DNA of 64,000 nucleotides from Drosophila pseudoobscura (Eukaryota > Arthropoda > Insecta > Diptera > Drosophilidae), in contig NC_046683.1 in the NCBI RefSeq assembly GCF_009870125.1, positions 48,995,869 to 49,059,868 of the forward strand, in the 5' to 3' direction. Both the position numbers and the translations under genes were made by a program. Each line of letters begins with the position of its first letter. Position 1 is the first letter of the stretch. The notes beneath the pieces were generated by a model. The model was not told the DNA's origin. It saw nothing but the letters and a program-made list of their open reading frames with translations, and did not search any database. This document shows, piece by piece, positions 36,133-47,187 of the stretch.

Positions 36133-37883
36133 TTAAGAGTAATAGCTCTGATTGCAATCCCACAAATCGTTATCCTCGTGGAACTGGATAAGCACCAGCT
36201 CATAGGTAACAATGGTGCCTGCCACCTTCACAAAGAAAAATTATATTTATAAAGATATTCCATTCCAGAATCGATTGTAGGTTTACTTACACTCAACACC
36301 AACTTCCGTGTGAGATGGAAAAACTTCATTCCACTGAGTGCCACCTCATCGTTGATTACCTCCTCCGAAAAGCGCTTGACCTCCGGACACCATGAATCCT
36401 TTGGCACGCAGCGCAGATATCTCAGGGTTAACCGCGACTCGTCGTGGACACTGGCGGAATACAGAGACACAGCCAGCGTGCGGCCAATGAGGAATATCAA
36501 AGAGAAGTAAAAGTAAACGGCATGGGCCACCGAAGGCATTGTGCTGAAAATGGCAAAATGCATAAATGAACACGCAAATGTGCCAGAAATCATTGTACAA
36601 ACTTCAGGCTACGCAGGAGCTGGACGCATATGAAGTAGAGGTTGTTCGAAAAAGACACCATTGTGATGAGGGAAATGGCATCGTCCATTTTGTCGCACAA
36701 AACGCAAATGTTTCGGTATTGAATGCGACGCTCCGACCAGTACGAAGGCGCCATGTGCTAAATGAAGATACAATGAATGGCGAAGGAGGAAGGAGAACTA
36801 TTCCACTCACCATTCCCTTAAAGTTCCTCAAGTCATTGTTTAGCTGTCGGAACTTTGCTGCCAATCCAATGCTGACAATCATCACAAACATGTCCATATA
36901 GTTCCATATAAACGTGGAATAGACATTCTGGAACTTTCCCCACAAGGCCAGGGCCGTGGAGTAGCTGGTCACGTAGAAGATCTCATCGTTGGTGCGAAGA
37001 AAATAGTTCTTGATGGGATCAGAGGTGCTATTGCAATATCTCGCATAATGAATGGCCGATATCATGCTGAGTAGGTGCTCAGCTGTGGTTAAAAAACAAA
37101 ATTTATAATCATTTCTCAATTATGTACACATCTTACCAAAGGAAAGCATCATTCCCACAAGCATAACCATTCGAATGGTGTGTCCCATCTGGCCTTTTCC
37201 CACCTGCGATGGATACTGCGGCAAGCCCTGCTCTACTTCGTGCCAGTACATCATCAAAGTGGGCCACTGCTGCGCCAACCTGAGAGCCACAATGAGAACC
37301 AACAGCACAGAGCCACGAAAGATGATGGGCTTGACGCTATTGAAGCTAATGGGATTGTTCAACACCTTAAACAGGGAGAGTCCAAAATTTGCCAGACTTG
37401 AGGCGATGAATACCAGGCAGAAGCATGTGCGTACGTTGCGCCAGGAGAAGCTGAGATCTCCAGGATGCTTGGCCGTCACTCCCTTTACCGGCATCATGGC
37501 AAAGAACTCGGCCACGAGCAGAACCCTGCCCACGGCCTGGTGGAAACTGCCTTCGCTGAGAAATGTTTCCCTCGTGCCGCCAGGAAATTCTATGGAAATA
37601 TTTCTATTAGAGACAAAAATGGAGGATGGGGCTTTGCTACTTGTCGGTCGTTTCCTACACTCATACTCCGAATGCTTTTGATTTTTGTAGGCATCGCAGT
37701 TCTCTTCAATGACTTTCTTGCGAGCACTAATGGATTGAGATAATATGTGATTAATTATACAATTATAACTATTTCATCATTTTACCTCTCGTGCATCACA
37801 TCAAGTTTTCGCGTCAAGGATGACCTCGAGTGCTTCTTTAAGCGACGGAATTTTCGTTCGAGCTTTGCAGGCAGAAATTTCAT
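36133..37883 (-). CDS. Gr64f: sugar gustatory receptor Gr64f
   Basis: Seven-transmembrane sweet-taste receptor of gustatory neurons; in flies Gr64f is a widely used co-receptor for sugars. Six exons: 37883-37786, 37726-37137, 37082-36811, 36757-36603, 36543-36291 and 36225-36133, 486 residues. Family marks are the [10 protein letters not shown] block, [43 protein letters not shown] and the TM7 signature TYELVLIQF, ending NQSYYS. It is the last gene of the six-gene minus-strand array, 178 bp downstream of the Gr64e stop. The long basic N-terminus (about 100 residues before TM1) is usual for this member. No defects seen. Confidence 0.94.
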
Positions 37884-38061
37884 GCTGCGTTCCGGCTGTG
37901 TCCAACTCCAAAGGACTACTGCGGAAAAAAGGCTGCTAGACTAGCGAATTTCCATTTGCAATGCGAATGGCCATTAAAAACACCTGTTGTTTTCAGTTGT
38001 CTATAATTAAAGCAACAGCGACAATAAAACTACACACAATTTGTGGCCTCCCCTTGCCACA

Positions 38062-39914
38062 TTAGGCATTTTCACAGGTAAACGCCGTCGTTTCCTCCTT
38101 GTTGAACTGTAGCAGAATAAGCTCGTAGGTCACGATAGTTCCTGCCACCTGCACAGGGTATATAGTACATATAGTATTCTATTAATCGACATGACTAAGG
38201 ATAATCCATCTGAATGTACGGACCGAAATGACAACGCCACGCGTCAGACGAAAGAACTTCATGCCCGTCAATGCCACCGTGTCCATATGCACCTCCTCGG
38301 AAAAGCGTTTGAGCTAAAATAAAAAGTAAAAGATTACTTTTTCTGAATAAAATGGAAGCTCTGTCCTGGCTTTCCTCATCGCACCAATACTCTCTGGGCA
38401 CCATACGAAAAATGCGCAGCGGTCGCTTGGACTCGTCATTGATGCTGGAGCTGTAAAGCGACAGAACGAGTGTGCGGCCCAGCAAATACGTGAGCGAGAA
38501 CCAGAAGTACATGGTGTGCGAGGCAGAGGGCTTCGTCCTGTCAGAATATCATTAAAAGTAACCACGATATATAGCCATAACTTACTGCATGCTCTTCAGT
38601 ATCTTTCCACAAATGAAATACAAATTGTTGCTGAAGCAGAGGAGAGTTATGGTGGAGATGCCATCGTCTACGACTTGGCAGAGTTTGCAAAGGTTCCGGA
38701 AATTGACCCTGCACTGCATCCAGTAGTCCACTGTGGTGGCCTGAAAATGGAAAAACAGCTCTTAGAAGTAATCATTTCCTTGTGGTTCTCTTTATACCGA
38801 TCTTGCTTCGCGCTGCATGTAATCGTTGAGATGCCGGAAACGTGATGCCAGTGCCACACTGACGGCCATCACAAAGATGTCGTTAAAATTCCAGGCAAAA
38901 GTGCTCAGCACATTTATCACCTTGCCTAACAGACCTAGGAAAGTGGAGTAGTCTACGAAATGGAACACGGTCGCGAAGTTGAAGTACAGAAAGTTGTCAA
39001 CGGGATGACCGGGCCAGCGCGGACAAGCCACTGAATAGGTCATCGTGGATGTCATGCTCAGCAGGTGCTCCACTGTAAGGAACGTCAATAAATAATGCGA
39101 ATCATGAAGTAAAAGTAAGTATTACCCAGAGAGCATGTGGTGGCCACCAGCGTAATCATCTTGATGTGATGGGCCAGCGATCGGCGTTCCTTTCCCAGCC
39201 GCAGCGGCGGCAGCTTGGTTTCCACTGCCTGCCACTCCTGGGCAATGGCTGGCCATCTCGTTGCGAGCTGCAGAAAAGACATCGAGATGAGGAATATGGA
39301 TCCATAGAACACCATGGTCTCCACCGAATCAAAGTCGAAGGAAATATTCGTCATGAAGGCAACGATATATCCAGAGGTAATCCCAAAAGATATCATCATT
39401 GCCAAAGCATAATATGTGCGAGCACTGGACCAGGCGAAGGTTAGGTCTTCGGCCAACTTTGAACCTATGCCACGCACAGGCATCAGCGCAAAGATCTGGG
39501 CAATAATGAGTACTGAAAAAAGGGAACTATTAAATGAGGATTGAAGGAACATTGCTTTGAATCCTCTACCTGGTTTGATGGCCTCTTGGAAGGAACCGCT
39601 GTATCTGTAATCATCCCTTACGGCCCGACGCAGGAAAGCGTTTACTGCAAAAGAAGGGAAACTATAAACAAATCCAAAAAGATATCCCACCTACTCTTGG
39701 AAAACTGAAAGCGTTGCGATTTGTTGGAGACCACTTTATACTTGAGGATTCCCAGAGTAATACTATTCAAATATAGTGACAGATTAGTATTGGGTATTGG
39801 GTAGTATTTCTCAAGTGCATGCACATACTCGCTGCCCACTCGCGATCTTCGCCAGAACTTAATGCGAGCAATGCATTTCTGACGCTTGGCGGGATCCCCC
39901 GTTGTCCTGGCCAT
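38062..39914 (-). CDS. Gr64e: sugar gustatory receptor Gr64e, with a non-canonical splice donor
   Basis: Sweet-taste receptor family member (in flies reported for glycerol and fatty-acid sensing). Eight exons: 39914-39695, 39644-39570, 39512-39126, 39072-38798, 38740-38586, 38537-38375, 38313-38224 and 38148-38062, 483 residues if all introns are removed. Family blocks are [54 protein letters not shown] and [10 protein letters not shown]. The oddity is intron 6: the homologous boundary, after WCDE, reads GAG then GAAAGC instead of GTAAGC. Retaining the intron would shift the frame and lose TM7. The next donor, GTCCGT (38223), is also weak. It could be a rare GA-AG intron, a broken allele or a sequence error. 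Confidence 0.85.
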
Positions 39915-40145
39915 GTTCGGAGCTCGACTAACAACTGAATGAAGCCCACAAACGAAACTGAAAACGAAGCCAAAAGCAGGGTGCGCTGTGCTGCTTGTTC
40001 CGACTAATTGATGGTGTCCGTGCCAATTGTGCGGCTTATCATGTGCATAATCTTTGAGCTAAAGAGCCAATTGCTGACAGCATGACAGTTCCATGAAGAA
40101 TGCATTAAAGGAAACGCAAGGCGAACGGGAACTGCTGAAAGGGAA

Positions 40146-41629
40146 TTACGAGAAGAAAATACTCATAGAGGAGCCAGCACCACGGTTGCAGATGCTCCTT
40201 TGGACCTCTTCGCCCTCCATTTGGTTGATCAGAACCAGCTCGTAGACCATCAAAGTGGCGGCCATCTGAAAGATGTCATCGTAAAGCTTCAAAAGGGTAC
40301 ATATTAAAGAACACACCGTAAATAACAGCCTTCGGGTGAGCACAAAGTAACCCTTTCCGCTAAGTGCAAAGGCCTCGTTGTGGAAGATCTCGTTCAGGCG
40401 CTCCAGTTCTTTGCTCCAGCAGCTTGTGGGAACCTCATCGAGAGTGAAGTTGATTTGCTTGGCCTCTTGGGGGATGGAGGAGGCGGCAAGCACCATGTTT
40501 ACAATGCGACTGACAACGTAAAGTAGACAGAACCAAAAGTACACCTCATCCAAGACAGCTCCTTTGACTCTAAATATAGTAAAAATACATCAGGGAATAT
40601 CTTCGGATAGAATTATCTTCACTTACTGAAAGCTATGATAGATTTGAACACAAATAAAGTACATATTGTTGGCGCAGGCGACGAGCACCAAGCCAGACAG
40701 TTCCTTGTCATACAGCTGTAGAAGATCGTTCAGATCCAAGAGGTCGTAACGCACCTCTTGCCAAAACTCGTCGCTCATGCGCCGCCCAATGTGCTGACGA
40801 ATGCGCCAGTGTAATTGCTGGAAGCGCATCTGCATACTACGACAGACCAGAATCAGAAATATGTCCACAAAGTTCCACACAAACGTCATAGAGAGGGTGC
40901 ACCACTCAACATACAGCGCGAACCACGTGCTGTAGGGCAAAATGGAGAACAGTTCCTGGCGCTCGCGCAGGAAGTAGTTCTGCCAGAAGTCAATGTCTAG
41001 ATGGCATTCGCGTATCTGCTTCCAGTTACTCCACACGGCGCTAACCACGTACGAGAGATGCTCGCACAGGGCAGTCACCAGCAGAGCAATGGCCCAGCAT
41101 CGCAGGCGTTGGCTAAAGCGACGGCCAATGGAGGAATTGTAGCAGGACTGCAGAAAAATCCGCTCGCATTCGAATGTTTGTCGGATGATGTGCGGCCAGC
41201 GTGGTGCAAGCAGCAGAAAGGCTCCAAAGCAGAAAATACAAATCACACTAAAACTTAGTGATCCTGCAAAGATATCATTTGACTATGGGAATGATATGGC
41301 ACTGATATGATGCTTCTCTTACCTATGGTGTATAGCTTGAGCCCATTTTGAATCACAAGCTTTGCCGACAGCACGAAATCTAGAAGAACAAAGCAAAGCG
41401 CGGCCACTGGCAACAGATTCAACGGGGAGAACCATCGAAAGCGAACACTCGCAACCGGAACAGAGGGTTCCACTCCGGAAAGGGGTAGCACGCCAAAAAA
41501 TTGGGCCACAACCAGAACTGTAATAGATCTATCCTTTAAGGTTGTTCCTTTCACAGATTTGCACTCACCATATCCAATGGCATGGTGCAAGGTGTTCTTA
41601 TTTGGAACACTCTGTGCGGACCACTCCAT
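40146..41629 (-). CDS. Gr64d: sugar gustatory receptor Gr64d
   Basis: Member of the sugar-receptor clade expressed in gustatory neurons. Five exons: 41629-41569, 41517-41323, 41263-40627, 40569-40317 and 40265-40146, 421 residues. The start [20 protein letters not shown] is followed by [65 protein letters not shown] and the TM7 segment VYELVLINQ, where the clade's TYE...QF is changed to VYE...NQ as in Gr64c. Exon sizes 195, 637 and 253 are identical to Gr64c, showing the two arose by a recent tandem duplication. The gap to the Gr64c stop is 172 bp. Confidence 0.92.
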
Positions 41630-41801
41630 TTGAGGGCTGGTGCCAAACAAATGGCTACCATTCTGCAAGGGTGCCACAGCCCCAGGAACATTCTCTGACA
41701 CGCATTATATTGTATTGATATAAGATAAGATCTAATGTGTGCCATTACACAGATATTGCAGATAGGTGCGAGAAATCCAAAACAAACAAACAGACAGCCC
41801 A

Positions 41802-43294
41802 TTAGGCAAATACGCTCTTGGAGGAGCCGACACCGCCGTCACAGAAGCTCTTCTGGCTCACAGTTCCAGCCATTTGGTTGATCAGAACCAGCTCGTAGAC
41901 CATTAAGGTGCCGACCATCTGAAAGAAATGAGAAATTACACGAAATCCGATTAATTTCATAAGACTCCAACTCACTGCAAATATCAGCCTTCGAGTCAGA
42001 AAAAAGTAGCCCTTGCCGCTGAGGGCAAAGTTCTCCGAGATCAAGACCTCGTTTAGGCGCCTGAGTTCCACGCTCCAAAATTCCGTGGGTATTTCGTAGA
42101 GAGTGTCCGATATGGCCTTGGCCTCCTGGGGTATGGAAGAGGCAGCAAACATCATATTCAAGACCCGCAGAATGACATAAAACAGGCAGAACCAGAAGTA
42201 AAGCTCATCGGCATAGTTTCCCTTGGATCTACAGAAATTAAGATGAATGAAAAGAACACTGTGGGGGAATATGATCCCAAAAACTCACTGAAAACTGTGA
42301 TATATCTGCACACACACAAAGTACATGTTGTGGGCACAGGAGAGGACTATAAGTCCAGATAGTTCTTTGTCATAGATGCTGAGCAGATCGTTCAGATCCA
42401 GAAAATCGCACCGCACTGTCTGCCAGAATTCGTTTGGCATCCGCTGGAAGGCATTCTGGCGGATGCGCCAGTGCATCTGCTGGAAGCGCATCTGCAATCC
42501 CCGAAAGTTCAGAATTAGAAATATGTCTACAAAGTTCCACACAAAAGTCATCGAGACGGTGGTCCACTCGATGAAGGGTATCCACCAGGAGGAGAATTGG
42601 AGCACTAGAAAGAGCTGCTGGCGCTCGCGCTGAAAGTAGTTCAACCAAAAGTTTACATTCAGCTTGCACTCGACAATCTGCAGATGATTGTTGTACAAGG
42701 CGCTGGCCACGTAGGTGCAATGTTCGCAGAGAGCGGCCACGAAGAGAATCACTCCCCAGAGCCGCAGGCGACGACTGAAGCGACGGCCAAAGCAGCATTC
42801 GTAGCCGGGCTGCATGAAGATCTGCTCGCACTCCGCTGTCCGTTGAATGAGATGCGGCCAGCGACGGGAGACCTGGAGGAAGACTCCAAAGCAAAAGATG
42901 CAAATCACGCTGAAGCTGAGAGAACCTGCCGAAGAGTGAGCACAATGGAAATACAGCACAACACAAAGGAAAGAACATGATTTACCCACCAATAGTATAG
43001 ATCTTTAGGCCATGATCGAGCACCACTTTGGAGGAAAGAACGCAGTCCATAATGGAGAAGACGAATATTCCAACGGCCGCAAGAAACGACAGGGAGAACC
43101 AGCGAAAGCTTACCTTCTCCGCAGGCGAACTTGGCCAGATCCCCGACACTGGCAGCACACCAAAGAATTGTGCCACAACCATGACTAGAAATGGTAGAGA
43201 TTGTAGCATCCAAAAGGAACATCTAAGTACATCCACGCCACTCACATGGTCCAATGGCATGCTGAAGCGTGTTTCTAGTCGCGACCTGCTTCAT
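41802..43294 (-). CDS. Gr64c: sugar gustatory receptor Gr64c
   Basis: Sugar-clade gustatory receptor. Five exons: 43294-43246, 43184-42990, 42925-42289, 42228-41976 and 41918-41802, 416 residues. I took the start [16 protein letters not shown] because it aligns with the Gr64d start; the frame stays open upstream but offers no better ATG. Blocks are [68 protein letters not shown] and TM7 [12 protein letters not shown]. It is the closest relative of Gr64d in the window: long runs match residue for residue and the internal exon sizes are the same. The gap to the Gr64b stop is 189 bp. Confidence 0.92.
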
Positions 43295-43483
43295 GGCTTC
43301 GCTGTTGAGTGGAAAATGATTTAGAGCGTGTCCCAGAACCACAAACAAGGGGGCGTGTGCCTTTCGTTTAACATTTAGCCTTGTATTTTGCAGATTATTA
43401 TCTGAATAGCTGTGCAAGTGGTTTGCATGGGGCTTGGTGACACTTATGGCTAATCGTGCTCTTGAATTTATAGAATTTATAAC

Positions 43484-44996
43484 TTAGAATTCTCTACAGT
43501 ATTGAGTCTTTTGCCTGATGCCGCCCTGGTTGATCACATCCGATATCATCAGCTCATAGGTGATGATGGTAGTGCCCATCTGGAAGGAAAGAGTATAGAT
43601 GAGGCATCGTAATGGACAGATGTAGTGTGGGACTCACAGCCAGGACAAGTGAGCGTGTGAGGTAGAAGAAGCCACTGCCGGATAGGGCCGTCATATCATT
43701 ACCCAGATGCTCGCTGAAGCGCTGAACCTGCACATAGAAAGAGTCTTAGATGAATCCCGACGAAAATCAATACCCACCTCAATGGACCATGCCCTGCTGG
43801 GAACATCCCGCAGAGCCGTTACAATCTTTCGCTCAAAATCATTGATTGAAGAGGCCACAAAAATCGTCAGCAAGGTGCGTACTACTGCAAAGACCAGGGA
43901 ATACCAGAAGGCCAGCATCACCATAAAGTCCACGCCAATGTTTCTGTTGAAGAAAACCATCAGAAAAAGCCTCTTCATGTCCCGCAAAACTTACTTGAAA
44001 CTATTAAAGAGCTGAAAGCATATGAAGGACATATTATTGCCAAATGCCAGCAGTACAAGCGGTGCAATGGCGGCATCCAGGAGACGCACCAGACGCTTGA
44101 GGGCCAGATAATGCTGCCGCACTTCAGTCCAGAACACAGCTGGCATGACCTTTCTGTGAACAGCAGCAATGCGTCGATAGAGTTGGTGGAATCGTGCGGC
44201 CAGGCCAATGCCAATGCACATAATAAAGCAGTCAGTGAAGGAGCGCGGATAGGCAATGGTCTCGTTTATCCACTCCAAAAAGGGGAGCATCCAAAAATGA
44301 TATGGCAGAATCATGTAGAGATGTGGACGCTCCCACCTGTAGATACTCTCGAAGTAGGTGACATTATTCTTGCACTGCGTGCGCTCCATGTTGCTGAGAT
44401 GAAAGGAGTTTGTGAGCAGCAGACAGTGCTCCGCTGAAAGGAGATGGGATAAGCATTAGATAGAGACTTTTTGTGACAGTCGCAAAACTCACCCAAAGCC
44501 GATAACATGACCACTGAAAACACAATGTAGATGCGTTTCTTCATCCTGTACTCCCCATAGAAGCGATAGGGCACGCGCAGAAAAAGCTGCTCCACGCTAT
44601 GCCACGAGCGCATGATGCTGGGCCACTGGATGGCCAAGCGCCAAAAGAAAAAGTGCTCCAACAGACAGACAACATATAGCGACAGAGTACTAGAGTTGTG
44701 AAAATTGATGGCCACCTGTCCCACATAATTTAACACGGCACCAAATTCGCAGATATTCAATGCTATGATGAGTGCGGAGTAGAATATGCGTGGGGAAAGC
44801 CATCGATAGCGTATGTCTTCCACATCCAAGGCTCGGACATTACTTACAGGCAGCAGGCCATAGATTTGTGAAATGAAAAGAACTAGATAAAAAAAACGAA
44901 AACGAAAAAGTCCCATGAAACTTAGTCCAAAAGTACCCTGGCGATCTGCAACGCACCTTTCGAGACCGCCCGATGGAATGTTTCGCCCTGCGGCAT
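43484..44996 (-). CDS. Gr64b: sugar gustatory receptor Gr64b
   Basis: Sugar-clade gustatory receptor. Six exons: 44996-44957, 44882-44493, 44433-43995, 43943-43778, 43727-43638 and 43579-43484, 406 residues. The start MPQGETFHRAVSK is followed by the clade block QIYGLLPVSNV, AEHCLLLTNSF, a FTDCFIMCIGIGLAARFHQLYRR-like loop region, MLAFWYSLVFAVVRT and a degenerate TM7 signature, TYELMISDV, in which the usual QF is lost. The gap to the Gr64a stop is 192 bp. All donors are GT; the frame is intact. Confidence 0.92.
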
Positions 44997-45188
44997 GGCC
45001 AAACTATCACTGGACACTCGAGTGGCAATCTGGCAGGCAGCAGCACCTCCCGAGCGGACAGCGGGGGCGTGGTTGTTGTTTACGATTTGCAATTTACCAA
45101 CTAAGTATTTAAAACTAATTGCAGCACTGTCTGTCCGTGGCAGCTGGCATGACAAATGGCGAGAAATGTGGGGGCATGTTGTTTGTCA

Positions 45189-46963
45189 TCAGGCGCACAA
45201 GGGCAGCAGACCCTTGCGTCGATTGGGTTCATCGAATTGCAGCAAAACCAGCTCGTATGTGACAATGGTTCCAGCCATCTAAAACGACAGGCAGACACAT
45301 AGGGAGAGAGAGAGGAGAGGGGGAAGAGTGTCAACATAAACTAGCATTTCGCCACGGGGGCAGGGCTACGGCTACCCACTCCAAAAAGAAGCCTGCGTGT
45401 GAGGAAGTAAAACTTCTTGCCCGACAGAGCCACCGTTTGGGTGGTCATCTGGAATATGAGGCGCTCCACCTCCACACACCAGCTCTTGCTGGAGACGCGT
45501 CGCAGTACGCCCAGACCACGCTTCGACTCCTCATTGATGTCCGCTGCCGTGAGGAACACAAAGGCCGTACGTCCAATTAGATAGAGCAGAGAGTACCAAA
45601 AGTAAACATAGTTGATGGGCCAGCGGAGTTTGCTATTTTCAAAGGGATTAAAGTCACATGTAAACATCATACTTAAGTGCAGAGATCAGAGATTGCACTC
45701 ACTTGAACACGTTCAGAAGCTGATAGCAAACAAAATACAAATTATTCACACAGGAAAGTAGTATAAGGCTGGACATGGAGCTGTCCACATACTCCAGCAG
45801 TTCGCACATCTTTACATAGTGCTCACGGATTTCGATGAACGTGGATTCGGCCACCTCTTCATGCTCTAGCTTCCGTATGCGTGCCGTGATCTGCTCGAAG
45901 CGATAAGCAAGTCCTTTGCTGACCATCATGATGAACAGATCCATGTAGTTCCACACAAAAGTGCAGGCTCCATTGATAAGCTAAGGAATACTGCTGATTA
46001 ATATTAATATATATCCAAAGAATATTCTTCCGATGGCATACCAGTATTAAAGAAGCAATGATGGGGCTGTAGGGCAGCCATTGAAACACATAATCATAGT
46101 TCAAGGTAATATAGTCCTCGAAGCTGGTCACAGCTGTAATGTTGGCCGCCGCAGAGCACAAATTTACACGCCGCTTGTAGCTAAGAATTGCAGAAACCTG
46201 GTACATGGCATGTTCCCCTAGAAAACAAAGAAATTTAGCAGGAACACTCTATCAGATCTCCAAGAGTCTCTTACCCAACGACAGTCCAATGATCATCATG
46301 CCAGCCAACTGCACGCGTCTGTATAGGTTCCTTTTGGGCATTTCGTAGGGCGCCCTGGTGAAGACCAGCTCCGTGCGTGTCCAATAGCGGATCAGCGGAG
46401 GCCAACGTCGGGCCAAACGAATAAAGACAACGCAAGCAAGCAACACGCACCCAAAGAACACAAGACCTACTGCAAGATGAAACATTGAGTATTTTTCTCA
46501 TTTGATAATCTTGAAATTCTCACCAAAATTCTTGGCATTAATGCCTATCTGCAGTAAGTGCTTGAGCATGGCCAGTTCCATCATCAAAGCGGCTGCAATA
46601 AACGTGAGCGTAACGACCATGGGCAACGATTTGTAGGTAAAGCGAACTCGTCGCGGATTGGGCTCCCGGATGCCAGTCAAGGGCATCACAGCAAAGCACT
46701 GGGCCAGGAACATGACTAGGGGGAACCTTTGAGAAACGAATGAGAGGAAAAACTGGAGGATACCCACATGGATATACAGCACGATGAAAGATGTCCAGCC
46801 GGGCATACTCTGGCAGCTTCTCGCTGGTAATCACATTGAATTCCAGGTGCGTTTTATCCGCCAGCTTTGGCACAGTGTTCGCCGGTTGTGCCAGAGTCCT
46901 CAGTAATGACTCATGCCTCCTTTTGGGTCCTGTTTTGCGCGCATTCAAGGCAGGTCCTTCCAT
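45189..46963 (-). CDS. Gr64a: sugar gustatory receptor Gr64a
   Basis: Sweet receptor, in flies needed for sucrose, maltose and other glucosides. Seven exons: 46963-46768, 46715-46524, 46469-46275, 46217-46042, 45980-45703, 45632-45380 and 45278-45189, 459 residues. MEGPALNARKT at the start, then LEFNVITSEKLP, AQCFAVMPLTGIRE, GEHAMYQVSAILSY, WNYMDLFIMMVSKGLAYRFEQ, YVYFWYSLLYLIGRTA and TM7 TYELVLLQF, ending LLPLCA. It is the 5'-most gene of the array. Its start codon is 224 bp from that of the divergent seventh receptor, so the two probably share promoter elements. Confidence 0.95.
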
Positions 46964-47187
46964 GTCGCCGACGGTTTTTGCACTGAAACTTCAGGCTTAC
47001 ACGAAGTGCAAAACTTAAACACATACAGAATATACATTGTACACCGCTGAAGTGCCGTTTCGGTGGAACCTAATTACAGGCTTTAGGCTTTAGCCTTGGG
47101 TCGCATGTCCGGATCTGGGAGCTGTATCCGTAAACAACAATTATGAGACACAGCTCTTGGATTAGCTGCTGTTCAGACTTGAGGAAC
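46964..47187. promoter_or_regulatory. 224-bp head-to-head interval between Gr64a and the extra receptor
   Basis: Holds both 5' UTRs and any shared promoter. No TATA box or other strong core motif is obvious. If the Gr64 array is transcribed polycistronically, this is the candidate promoter for all six downstream genes. Confidence 0.4.
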
